DNA of 64,000 nucleotides from Bradyrhizobium sp. BTAi1 (GTDB lineage: Bacteria; Pseudomonadota; Alphaproteobacteria; Rhizobiales; Xanthobacteraceae). The notes beneath the pieces are model-generated. The model made no database searches. It was not told the origin of the DNA and worked only from the letters and a program-made list of their open reading frames with translations. This document shows positions 1-8,795 of the stretch, piece by piece; position 1 is the first letter of the stretch, and each line of letters opens with the position of its first letter. A program made the translations under genes and the position numbers. Location of the stretch: NCBI RefSeq assembly GCF_000015165.1, contig NC_009485.1, forward strand, positions 4,359,501 through 4,423,500. Reading direction: 5' to 3'.

Positions 1-1401
1 GACGACGTGTCATTCTCCTGGAACCTGCTGCGTGAGCATGGCCGGCCGAACCACCGGCAGTTCTACGGCAAGGTGGCCAAGGTCGAGGTGCTCGATCCGC
101 TCACGATCCGGTTCGATTTCGGCGGCGTCGCCGATCGCGAACTGCCGCTGATCCTCGGCCTGATGCCGATCCTGCCGAAGCACGCCACCGATGTCGCGAC
201 CTTCGAGGACACGTCGATGGCGGCCCCGGTCGGCTCCGGCCCCTACCGCGTCACCGCGGTCCGGCCGGGCGCAAGCGTCACCCTGACCCGCAATCCGGAT
301 TATTGGGGCCGCGACCTGCCGATCAATCGGGGATTGTGGAACTTCGACGAGATCCGGCTGGACTATTATCGCGAAGCCAATGGGCAGTTCGAAGCCTTCA
401 AACGCGGGCTCTACGATGTCCGCGTCGAGAACGAGCCGCTGCGCTGGCACGACGGCTATGATTTCCCGGCGGCCCGCGACGGCGAAATCATCCGCGACAG
501 TGTCACCTCCGGCATGCCGCAACCGTCGCAGTTCCTGGTGTTCAACACGCGCCGGCCGGTGTTCGCCGACATCAAGGTGCGGCGCGCATTGACCCTCCTG
601 TTCGATTTCGAATGGATCAACCGCAACTACTTCTTCGGCCTCTACCGGCGGAGCGGCGGCTATTTCGCTGGCTCCGAGCTCTCGGCCTATGGACGCGCCG
701 CAGACGCCACGGAGCGCGAGCTCTTGAAGCCGTTCTCGGCCCGGATACCGCCCGACATCATGGACGGCAGCTACCGCCTGCCGGTGACCGACGGATCGGG
801 CCGCGATCGCACCGCGCTCAAGGCCGCGCTCGATCTCCTGGAAGAGGCCGGCTACGGCTTCGACGGCACGGTGCTGCGGCACCGGACGACCCGGCAGCCG
901 CTCGCGTTCGAGATCCTTGTCACCACACGGGACCAGGAACGCATCGCGCTCGCCTATGCCGGCAGTCTCAAGCGCGCCGGCATCAACGCGGCGATCAGGG
1001 TTGTCGACCCCGTGCAATTCGACCAGCGTCGGCTCAGCTTCGCGTTCGACATGATCCAGAACAGGTGGGATCAATCGCTGTCGCCGGGCAACGAGCAGGC
1101 GTTCTATTGGGGCAGCGAGGCAGCCGACAGGACCGGAACCCGAAACTACATGGGCGCCAAGGACCCTGCCATCGACGCCATGATCGCGGCGCTGTTGCGG
1201 GCTCGCGACAGGCCGGAATTTATCTCGACGGTCCGCGCATTGGACCGTACCCTGATGGCTGGCTTCTACGCTATTCCAGTGCTCAACGCCGCCGAGGAAT
1301 GGATTGCGCGGTGGAATCGGATAGAACGACCAGACAGGACAGCCTTGACGGGAGCGCTCCCGGAAAGCTGGTGGCAGCGGCCGGAGCCGGCAACCAAATG
1401 A
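1..1401 (+). CDS. ABC transporter peptide-type solute-binding protein (family 5), 3' part
   Basis: The reading frame is open from the first base, so the 5' end lies outside the window. The visible part (about 466 residues) matches the C-terminal two thirds of a periplasmic SBP_bac_5 protein: the NPDYWG motif is followed by a WNFDEIRLDYY segment and a FEAFKRG segment, which is the arrangement of the YejA-like branch that binds oligopeptides. Such proteins deliver ligand to a dipeptide/oligopeptide ABC permease. The permease genes are not seen here and may lie upstream. The next gene on the same strand starts 52 bases later, so the two may be co-transcribed. The family call is firm; the ligand is inferred from family resemblance only. 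Confidence 0.85.
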   Translation, partial: DDVSFSWNLLREHGRPNHRQFYGKVAKVEVLDPLTIRFDFGGVADRELPLILGLMPILPKHATDVATFEDTSMAAPVGSGPYRVTAVRPGASVTLTRNPDYWGRDLPINRGLWNFDEIRLDYYREANGQFEAFKRGLYDVRVENEPLRWHDGYDFPAARDGEIIRDSVTSGMPQPSQFLVFNTRRPVFADIKVRRALTLLFDFEWINRNYFFGLYRRSGGYFAGSELSAYGRAADATERELLKPFSARIPPDIMDGSYRLPVTDGSGRDRTALKAALDLLEEAGYGFDGTVLRHRTTRQPLAFEILVTTRDQERIALAYAGSLKRAGINAAIRVVDPVQFDQRRLSFAFDMIQNRWDQSLSPGNEQAFYWGSEAADRTGTRNYMGAKDPAIDAMIAALLRARDRPEFISTVRALDRTLMAGFYAIPVLNAAEEWIARWNRIERPDRTALTGALPESWWQRPEPATK

Positions 1402-1452
1402 CCAACCGGGGCAGTTGGTCGACGCCGGATCCGGGAAAGCACGGGGCAGCAG

Positions 1453-2961
1453 GTGAACCAGGCCAATACGTCGCCGACGCTTGACGCGTTGTTTCAACGC
1501 ATTCTGGCGCGCAAGCCGGACGCGATTGCGTTGGTCGATCCGATCAACAAGCAGCGGATCACCGGGCGGGCGCCGATGCGCCTGACCTATGCGGAGGCCG
1601 ACCGCGTGATCTCGGCGCTGGCGGCGCATTTCATCGATGCCGGCCTGCCGCCGCACTCGGTGATTGCCGTGCAGTTGCCCAACACCATCGAGTTTGTGCT
1701 GACGGTGCTGGCGGCGCATCGCGCCGGCCTCGTGGTCGCTGTGTTTCCGCTGCTCTGGCGGCAGGCCGAACTGGTCGCCGCCTTGAACCGCACCAGCGCG
1801 CGGGCGATCGTGACGATGTCCAAGATCGATGGCGTCATCCATGCTGACCTCGCGATGCATGCCGCGGCGGAGGCGTTCTCGATCCGGCACGTCTGCGGCT
1901 TCGGCAATGATCTGCCCGAGGGCATGTTCTCGCTCGACCAATCCATCGCCAAACCGTCGCGATCGACGCGCGGCGTGATGCCGGACGGTCGCAAGGCCGC
2001 GATCGTATCGTTCGATGTCACCGCCGACGGCTTCCGCGCCGTGCCGCGCAGCCATCTGAGCCTGATCGCCGGTGGGCTGGCCATCTCCTTGGAGAGCGAT
2101 CTGCCCCAAGGCGTGAACATGATGTCGGCCTTCCTGCCCTCGTCCTTCGCCGGTCTCGCCGCCTCGGTGGTCACCTGGCTGCTGTCGGGCGGCAGCCTGG
2201 CCCTGCATCACCCCTTCGATGCCGAGGTGCTGGAGCAGCAGCTCGCCGAACTCGCGTGCGACACGCTGATTGCGCCGGCGCAGCTCGTGCTGCGCCTCGA
2301 CGGCAGCGACCTCGCCGGCCGCCTGCCCAACCTGCGCTATGTGCTCGGCCTCTGGCGGGCACCGGAACAGGTCGCCTCGAGCCCGGCCTGGAAGACGCGC
2401 GAGATCGAGTTCTCGGACGTCTATCTGTTCGGCGAGGCCGGATTGTTCGCAGTGCGCCGCACCGCGGCCGACGGCAATCCCGGTCCCGTCAAGCCCGGCC
2501 GCCAGGGTGCCCCGCGCGAGCAGCCGGGCTCGTCGATCGCCGGCGAGATCCTGGTCACGCCGAAGGGCACGCTGGGACTGCGCGGACCGATGGTCGTGGT
2601 CGCCGCCTATGCGCCGGCGCCACCGCCGAGCGATTCACTGATGCCGGCACCGCCGCGCGACTATGTCGATACCGAATATGCCGTCAGGCTCGACCGCGCC
2701 CATGACACCATCTCGATCACCGCGCCTCCCGCCGGCGTCATGGCCGTGGGCGGCTACCGCTTCCTCGCCCAGGACCTGCACGAATGGTCGCGCCGGCTCG
2801 GCCAGGGCGCGCTGCTGACGGCTTTGCCCGATCGGCTCAGCGGTCACCGGCTCGCCGGACGCGCGATGGACAATGCGCGAGCCCGCGACGCACTTGCCGA
2901 ACTCGGACTCAATCCGCTGATGGTCGAGGCGTTTCGCGACCGCGCCAATCAGTCCGGTTGA
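1453..2961 (+). CDS. Degenerate AMP-binding (acyl-CoA synthetase-like) protein
   Basis: This 502-residue protein starts with GTG and has the fold pattern of class I adenylate-forming enzymes. The early segment LTYAEADRVISALA resembles the first A-motif region, followed by alternating Gly/Ala-rich beta-alpha units. The Ser/Thr/Gly-rich phosphate-binding loop expected around residue 180 reads FDVTADGFRAVPRSH, without the TSG(T)TGxPK signature, and no C-terminal catalytic lysine motif (PxxxxGK) can be found. It may therefore bind an acyl or adenylate ligand without catalysing activation. It sits directly after a peptide-binding protein. Family membership is fairly sure; function is not known. 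Confidence 0.7.
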   Translation: MNQANTSPTLDALFQRILARKPDAIALVDPINKQRITGRAPMRLTYAEADRVISALAAHFIDAGLPPHSVIAVQLPNTIEFVLTVLAAHRAGLVVAVFPLLWRQAELVAALNRTSARAIVTMSKIDGVIHADLAMHAAAEAFSIRHVCGFGNDLPEGMFSLDQSIAKPSRSTRGVMPDGRKAAIVSFDVTADGFRAVPRSHLSLIAGGLAISLESDLPQGVNMMSAFLPSSFAGLAASVVTWLLSGGSLALHHPFDAEVLEQQLAELACDTLIAPAQLVLRLDGSDLAGRLPNLRYVLGLWRAPEQVASSPAWKTREIEFSDVYLFGEAGLFAVRRTAADGNPGPVKPGRQGAPREQPGSSIAGEILVTPKGTLGLRGPMVVVAAYAPAPPPSDSLMPAPPRDYVDTEYAVRLDRAHDTISITAPPAGVMAVGGYRFLAQDLHEWSRRLGQGALLTALPDRLSGHRLAGRAMDNARARDALAELGLNPLMVEAFRDRANQSG

Positions 2962-3166
2962 CACAGCCATTGCGGCTCTGCGAGGCGCTCAACGGTCGCT
3001 GCATCGAGGCAGCCAATCAAACCGGCGGCGACTCATGGAGGCGGCAACTCATGCCGCGTCATGAGTTGTATTTGCGCGGCCTCGCCACTCGGAACAGTGT
3101 TGACGCCGCGTTAACGTCGGAGACCTAGGATCGCACGTTGTCATCAGCGTATCCTGAGTTTCCTGG

Positions 3167-4399
3167 ATGTCCCAACACGGCCCGCTCCTCATCGTCTCCC
3201 GGTCTTCGCGGCCTTCACTGACTGCGGCCCTCGATGCGGCGCAAATCCTGCCGACGATGGAAGCGCGCTGGGACGCTGCGGCCGGGATCATCTCCCGCGT
3301 TCAACCGGCCGCCGTGCTGGCCGTGATGGAGGACGCCGATGCGAGCGAGATGCGCGCGGTCTCGCAGCATCTGGACGCGCGCAAGCCCTATGTTCCGCTG
3401 ATCGCGATCGCGCCGGGCGAGACGACCCTGCCCGACAACGCCATTCCCCTGCATGGCAGCGACAACACCGACCGCCTGCTGGCGCGACTGCGCGCTGCGT
3501 TGCGCGTCCGCACGCTGCACACGACGGTGCTGCGGCGGCTCGACGAGAAGAAGGCGCCGGACGCCACGATGCCGGACACCGACCCGCTCAGCGATGCGAC
3601 GGTGCTGCTGCTCGGCCGCGGCGGCTCGCTTCCCGGGCTGTCGGTGGCGCTCGGCGAGCGCATGGCCGTCGTCGGCGCGCTGAGCATCGAAGCCGCGGCC
3701 AAGCATCTGTCGAGCCGCGACATCGACGGCATCGTGCTCGGCGAAGGGTTTTCGCCGCGCGTCGTCGATGCCTTCCTCGCCGTTCTCGCCGAGGACACCC
3801 GCTTCCGCAACCTCGCCGTCGTCGTCACCGCCAACCAGCCAGCGCCGCTGCAGGAGCTCGCCAATCTCGAGATCATCGCCGGCGCTCCCGCCCACATCGC
3901 GGCCAGCGCCCTGCCCCTGATCCGGCAGCATGCCTTCGAGGCTCGCCTCAACCGCACGCTGCGCGCCATCGAAGCCGGAGGCATGCTCGATCCGCAGACC
4001 GGCCTGCTCACCCGGACCGCCTTCGCACGCGACTTCGCCACCGCCGTCAGCCAGACCCAGAAGAGCGGCGGCAGCCTCGCCGTGGCGCGTTTCGCCTTCG
4101 ATCCGGTCAGTCCGCGCGCCCAATATGACGGCGCGCGCATCATCAGTCGGCTGATGCGGCGGATGGATTTCGGCACCCACGAGGACAACGGCTCGGTCAT
4201 CGTCGTGTTCGCCGAGACCGACCTGCGATCGGCCCACGCCATCGCTCGCCGTCTCTCCAGTGTGATGCGCCACACCTCCCACGGCAAGCGCGACGCCCGC
4301 ACCGAGCCCGCGATCACCATCGCCGCGCTGCAGCCCGGCGACACCGCGCGCACCCTGCTGGCGCGCGTCTACAACGAGGCGCAGCGCGCGGCGTCCTGA
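3167..4399 (+). CDS. Degenerate GGDEF-domain protein with receiver-like N-terminus
   Basis: The 410-residue protein has two alpha/beta segments (about 1-120 and 140-255) that look like receiver domains lacking a clear phospho-acceptor pattern, then a GGDEF-type domain opening with LDPQTGLLTRTAF at residues 274-286. At the place where active diguanylate cyclases have GG(D/E)EF, this protein has EDNGS (about 339-343), so cyclase activity is unlikely. No EAL domain follows. A PleD-like pseudo-cyclase acting as a c-di-GMP or protein-binding module is a reasonable inference. It has its own 205-base leader and appears monocistronic; a REP-like palindrome follows it. Confidence 0.7.
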   Translation: MSQHGPLLIVSRSSRPSLTAALDAAQILPTMEARWDAAAGIISRVQPAAVLAVMEDADASEMRAVSQHLDARKPYVPLIAIAPGETTLPDNAIPLHGSDNTDRLLARLRAALRVRTLHTTVLRRLDEKKAPDATMPDTDPLSDATVLLLGRGGSLPGLSVALGERMAVVGALSIEAAAKHLSSRDIDGIVLGEGFSPRVVDAFLAVLAEDTRFRNLAVVVTANQPAPLQELANLEIIAGAPAHIAASALPLIRQHAFEARLNRTLRAIEAGGMLDPQTGLLTRTAFARDFATAVSQTQKSGGSLAVARFAFDPVSPRAQYDGARIISRLMRRMDFGTHEDNGSVIVVFAETDLRSAHAIARRLSSVMRHTSHGKRDARTEPAITIAALQPGDTARTLLARVYNEAQRAAS

Positions 4400-4423
4400 G
4401 ATTGCGGCACAGCCCGCCCCCAG

Positions 4424-4506
4424 CGTCCTTGCGAGCGAAGCGAAGCAATCCAGTGTTCGGACGGGACTCTGGATTGCTTCGCTGCGCCGCTGCGCTCGCA
4501 ATGACG
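4424..4506. repeat. REP-like palindromic element, copy 1
   Basis: Two imperfect inverted arms contain GCGAGCG near the outer ends and CAATCCAG / CTGGATTG at the inner ends. The right half, from CTGGATTGCTTCG to the terminal GCAATGACG, is repeated exactly at 10951-10988. It lies between genes. This is the form of extragenic palindrome that occurs in many copies in Bradyrhizobium-type genomes. Confidence 0.8.
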
Positions 4507-4621
4507 GTTGTGGTCACGATCTCAGCCAAACACCTACATCGTGAGATCGCGCATTTGCCCTACTCGTCTGATGTCATCCAACCTGGAACTCGAGGCATCA
4601 TGTGAAGCGGAGCCTTGCGCG

Positions 4622-4732
4622 ATGCAAAACAGACAATCCCGCGACGAGACCGACTGGGTCAGCGTGATCGCGATCGTGTCGGTCTTTCTCATCGCCAGCT
4701 TTGCGCTGCATTTCGGATGGCGGCTGCTATGA
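4622..4732 (+). CDS. Small single-span membrane protein
   Basis: A 36-residue ORF begins MQNRQSRDETDW and then has one hydrophobic helix (about 13-34), with nothing after it. Its polar head and single membrane span look like a genuine small membrane protein rather than a shadow, and it occupies an otherwise empty gap before mfd, converging on it. The upstream GCGGAGCC could act as a ribosome binding site at a long spacing. No family is recognised; existence is moderately likely. Confidence 0.4.
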   Translation: MQNRQSRDETDWVSVIAIVSVFLIASFALHFGWRLL

Positions 4733-4801
4733 CTCGCGGCGGCGGGTGACGAGGCCCCAGCCGAGCTGAGAGCCCGCAGGCGAACGGCGATGAACGCGGC
4801 G

Positions 4802-7800
4802 CTACGCCGCCTTCTTCTTCTCCGCGAGCTCCGCCAATTCCTTCAGAATATCCGTCGTGCCTTCGAGCCGCTCCTCCGGCGTCTCCCAGACCTGCAGGAA
4901 CACCACCTTCATGTCGGGGCGAACCTTGGCGGCCTGGCCGTGGCGCTTGATGAAGGCGACCAGGCGATCCGGATAGGCGAAGCTGTTGTCGCGGAAGGCG
5001 ATGACAGCGCCCTTCGGGCCGGCATCGACCTTCTCGACATTGGCCCTGCGGCAGTAGTTCTTGATCGCGGCGACCTTGAACAGATAGCGCGTCTCGTCCG
5101 GCAGCTTGCCGAAACGGTCGCGCAGCTCGGCAGCGAAATTCTCGATCTCCTCGTCGGTTTCGAGATCGGCCAGCCGGCGGTACAGCGACAGCCGCACTGA
5201 CAGATCGGAGACGTAGTCCTCCGGGATCAGCACGGGCATGCCGATCGTGATCTGCGGCGACCAGCGGTCGACCGTCGGCTCGGTGATGCCGGCCTTGAGG
5301 TTCTCGATCGCCTCTTCCAGCATCGACTGATAGAGCTCGAAGCCGACCTCCTTGATGTGGCCGGACTGCTCGTCGCCGAGCAGATTGCCAGCGCCGCGGA
5401 TGTCGAGATCGTGGCTGGCGAGCTGGAAGCCGGCGCCGAGTGTCTCCAGCGACTGCAGCACGCCGAGCCGCTTCTCGGCCTGCGCACTGATCTTGTGCGT
5501 CGATGGCAGCGTGAACAGCGCATAGGCGCGCAGCTTGGAGCGGCCGACGCGGCCACGCAGCTGATAGAGCTGCGCAAGGCCGAACATGTCGGCGCGGTGC
5601 ACGATCAGCGTGTTGGCGCGGGGAATGTCGAGGCCGGATTCGACGATCGTGGTCGACAGCAGGATGTCGAACTTGCCGTCGTAGAACGCCCCGATGATGT
5701 CCTCGATGACCGTCGGCGCCATCTGGCCATGCGCGACCGCGACCTTCATCTCCGGCACGGTCTTGTCGAGGAACTCCTTGACCTCGGCGAGATCGTCGAT
5801 GCGCGGCACGACATAGAACGCCTGGCCGCCGCGATAGCGCTCGCGCAGCAGCGCCTCGCGGATCATCACGGGATCATGCGGCGCGACGAAGGTGCGCACG
5901 GCGAGACGATCGACCGGCGGCGAGGCGATGATCGACAGCTCGCGCACGCCGGTCAAAGCGAGTTGCAAGGTGCGCGGGATCGGCGTCGCCGACAGGGTCA
6001 GCACGTGCACCTCGGCGCGCAGCTGCTTCAGCCGCTCCTTGTGGCCGACGCCGAAATGCTGCTCCTCGTCGACGATGACGAGGCCGAGGTCGCGGAACTT
6101 GACCGACTTGCCGAGCAGCGCATGGGTGCCGACGACGATGTCGACCGAGCCGTCGGCCAGCCCCTTCTTGACCTGGTTGAGCTCCTTGGTCGAGACCAGC
6201 CGCGACGCCTGCGCGACATTGACCGGAAAGCCCTTGAAGCGCTCGGTGAAAGTTTTCGCGTGCTGACGCGCCAGCAGCGTGGTCGGCACGACGACAGCGA
6301 CCTGCTTGCCGTCGAGCGCGACCGCAAACGCCGCGCGCAGCGCCACCTCGGTCTTGCCGAAGCCGACGTCGCCGCAGACCAGCCGGTCCATCGGCCGGCC
6401 CGCCTCGAGATCGGCGAGCGTCGCCTGGATCGCGGTGAGCTGGTCCTCGGTTTCGTCATAGGGGAAGCGCGCGCAGAACTCGTCGTAGAGGCCGGCCTGC
6501 ACCGGCAGCTTCGGCGCCTCGTGCAGCATGCGCTCGGCGGCGATCTTGATCAGCTCGCCGGCCATCTCGCGGATGCGATTCTTCAGCTTCGCCTTGCGGG
6601 TCTGCCAGCCGGAGCCGCCGAGCTTGTCGAGCTCGACACTGGTCTGGTCGGAGCCGTAGCGCGACAGCAGCTCGATGTTCTCGACCGGCAGATACAGCTT
6701 GGTCTCGCCGGCATAGCGCAGTTCGAGACAGTCATGCGGCGCGCCGGCGACCTCCAGCGTCTGCAGGCCGACGAAGCGGCCGATGCCGTGATCGACATGG
6801 ACGACGATGTCGCCGATGGCCAGACTCGTCACCTCCGAGATGAAATTGTCGAGCTTGCGGCTCGCCCGGCGCGGCCGCACCAGGCGGTCGCCGAGAATGT
6901 CCTGCTCGGAGATGATGGCGATCTGGTCGGTCTCGAAGCCGGTCTCCAGCCCGAGCACCGCGAGCATGGTCTCGTTGCGCGGCGTCGCCTGCACCATGCG
7001 CCAGGTGTTGACGCTGGTGACATGGATCAGCTTGTGGTCCTTCAACATGCTGGCCATGCGGTCGCGCGAGCCCTCGCTCCACAGCGCGATCACGACCTTC
7101 TTGCGCACCGATTGCAGCGCCTGCACATGCGCCACCACGGCCTCGAACACGTTGACGGCGGCGTCGTTGCGCTCGGGCGCGAAATTGCGGCCCTGGCGCG
7201 CGCCGATGTCGACCACGCCTGCCGCTTCGGGCACGGCAAACGGAGTCATCCGCGCCAGCGGCACGCTTTCCAGCCGCTCAGCCCATTCGGACGATGTCAG
7301 ATATAGCCGGTCGACCGTCAGCGGCTTGTAGATCGCGCCGCCGCCGGGATGCTCCATCGCTTCGCGGCGCGCGTCGTAATAATCGATGATCTGCTTGAAG
7401 CGTTCGCGCGCGGCGTCCTCGCCCTGCGGCTCGATCACGATCGGCGTGTTCGGCAGATAGTCGAACAAGGTCTCCATCTTGTCGTGGAACAGCGGCAGCC
7501 AGTGCTCCATGCCGGGATAGCGGCGGCCTTCGCTGACGGCCTCGTACAGCGCGTCGTCGCGCTCAGGCGCGCCGAACTCGGCGACATAGCCCATGCGGAA
7601 GCGGCGGATGGTGTCGGTGACGAGCTGGAATTCGGAGACCGGCACCAGATCGAGCGAGCGCATGTCGAGCAGGGTGCGCTGGGTCTCGGCATCGAAGGTG
7701 CGGATCGATTCCAGGCTGTCGCCGAAGAAGTCGAAACGCACCGGCTGGTCGAGGCCGGCGGGGAACAGATCGAGGATGCCGCCGCGCACGGCATATTCGC

Positions 7801-8317
7801 CGCTCTCACGCACGGTCGACGACCTGACATAGCCATTGTGCTCGAGCCAGGCGACCACCGAGTTCATCGGCACGACATGGCCCGGCGCCACCGACAGCGC
7901 CTGCCCGGCCATGGTGTCACGCGACGGCACGCGCTGCACGATCGCATTGACCGTGGTCAGCACGATCAGCGGCTTGTCGCTGCCGGCCAGCCGCGACAGC
8001 CGCGCCAAGGTCGTCACGCGCTGCGCCAGGATGCCGCCATGCGGCGAGACGCGGTCATAGGGCTGGCAGTCCCAGGCCGGGAACTGCATCACCGGCAGGT
8101 CAGGCGCGAAGAAGTCGAGCGCCCGTGCCAGCTGCTGCATCCGCGCGCCGTCGCGGCACACCACGGCGAGGCTCACCGCCGGCGGCTTCGGCTTGGCTGC
8201 GATCGCGCGCGCGAGGTCGGAGACGACCAGACCCTCGGCCCCCTCGGCGACATTGGCGAGCGTCAGCGCGCGGCCCGGCGCGAGATGCTCGGCAGGCGAC
8301 TTGACCGGGCTCTTCAT
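4802..8317 (-). CDS. mfd: Transcription-repair coupling factor Mfd
   Basis: Mfd is the DNA translocase that removes RNA polymerase stalled at lesions and recruits UvrA. The 1171-residue length is normal. The N-terminal UvrB-like module is followed by the RNA polymerase-interacting region, then a RecG-type helicase core with Walker A GDVGFGKTE (about 647), DEEQ box (about 749), SATPIPRTLQ, and motif VI QLRGRVGRS, and a C-terminal TRCF domain. The ATG at 8317 overlaps the TGA of the upstream sdhE gene by one base (TGATG), which implies translational coupling. A TTG three bases earlier is less likely. Confidence 0.97.
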   Translation of the reverse strand: MKSPVKSPAEHLAPGRALTLANVAEGAEGLVVSDLARAIAAKPKPPAVSLAVVCRDGARMQQLARALDFFAPDLPVMQFPAWDCQPYDRVSPHGGILAQRVTTLARLSRLAGSDKPLIVLTTVNAIVQRVPSRDTMAGQALSVAPGHVVPMNSVVAWLEHNGYVRSSTVRESGEYAVRGGILDLFPAGLDQPVRFDFFGDSLESIRTFDAETQRTLLDMRSLDLVPVSEFQLVTDTIRRFRMGYVAEFGAPERDDALYEAVSEGRRYPGMEHWLPLFHDKMETLFDYLPNTPIVIEPQGEDAARERFKQIIDYYDARREAMEHPGGGAIYKPLTVDRLYLTSSEWAERLESVPLARMTPFAVPEAAGVVDIGARQGRNFAPERNDAAVNVFEAVVAHVQALQSVRKKVVIALWSEGSRDRMASMLKDHKLIHVTSVNTWRMVQATPRNETMLAVLGLETGFETDQIAIISEQDILGDRLVRPRRASRKLDNFISEVTSLAIGDIVVHVDHGIGRFVGLQTLEVAGAPHDCLELRYAGETKLYLPVENIELLSRYGSDQTSVELDKLGGSGWQTRKAKLKNRIREMAGELIKIAAERMLHEAPKLPVQAGLYDEFCARFPYDETEDQLTAIQATLADLEAGRPMDRLVCGDVGFGKTEVALRAAFAVALDGKQVAVVVPTTLLARQHAKTFTERFKGFPVNVAQASRLVSTKELNQVKKGLADGSVDIVVGTHALLGKSVKFRDLGLVIVDEEQHFGVGHKERLKQLRAEVHVLTLSATPIPRTLQLALTGVRELSIIASPPVDRLAVRTFVAPHDPVMIREALLRERYRGGQAFYVVPRIDDLAEVKEFLDKTVPEMKVAVAHGQMAPTVIEDIIGAFYDGKFDILLSTTIVESGLDIPRANTLIVHRADMFGLAQLYQLRGRVGRSKLRAYALFTLPSTHKISAQAEKRLGVLQSLETLGAGFQLASHDLDIRGAGNLLGDEQSGHIKEVGFELYQSMLEEAIENLKAGITEPTVDRWSPQITIGMPVLIPEDYVSDLSVRLSLYRRLADLETDEEIENFAAELRDRFGKLPDETRYLFKVAAIKNYCRRANVEKVDAGPKGAVIAFRDNSFAYPDRLVAFIKRHGQAAKVRPDMKVVFLQVWETPEERLEGTTDILKELAELAEKKKAA

Positions 8318-8604
8318 CAATCGGCATCCGCCGCGCGGAACGCCTTGATGCGTGCGAACAGCGCCGGCGTCTGCTCCGGCGGCAGCGGCCGGGCACCGGT
8401 CACGGCGGCATAGAAATCCGGGTCCGGCACTTCCAGCAGCTGCTCCAGCTCCGCCAGCTCGCCCTCGGAGAGGGTGCCGATCTCGGCGTCGGCGAAGCGG
8501 CCGAGGATCAGGTCCATCTCGCGGGTGCCGCGATGCCAGCAGCGGAACAGAAGCCGCTTGCGGCGGTCGTCTAAGCCTTGGCTCGATCGGGTGGTCCCAG
8601 TCAT
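8317..8604 (-). CDS. sdhE: FAD assembly factor SdhE (DUF339/CptB family)
   Basis: The 95-residue protein carries the RGTREMD motif of SdhE/SDHAF2, in which the RGxxE element is needed for covalent flavinylation of succinate dehydrogenase subunit SdhA. Length and the RRKRLLFRCWHRG opening are typical of the alphaproteobacterial family. The frame is open upstream of the ATG at 8604, but that part has no family resemblance, so 8604 is taken as the start. It is the first gene of an sdhE-mfd pair, with a one-base stop/start overlap, and is divergent from recG. Confidence 0.92.
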   Translation of the reverse strand: MTGTTRSSQGLDDRRKRLLFRCWHRGTREMDLILGRFADAEIGTLSEGELAELEQLLEVPDPDFYAAVTGARPLPPEQTPALFARIKAFRAADAD

Positions 8605-8795
8605 CGCGGTATCCCTGCAGTACAACGCCGAAAGCCCGGACGGTGCCGGGCGCGGTTCGATATAGCGGTGCGCGGGGCCGGTGTCAGCCCTCCCCGGCCG
8701 CAGAACCGGCATGCCGGGCCACCTGCAACAAAAAGAGGTGGATGTCTTGGCATTCGCGGCTATTCCGCCCCACAACCGCTTTAAGTGTTCGCCCC

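Noticed and set aside
5357..7306. 649-residue plus-strand frame inside mfd
   Set aside because: Arg/Gln/Leu-rich antisense shadow of the mfd coding sequence; no start context or family resemblance.
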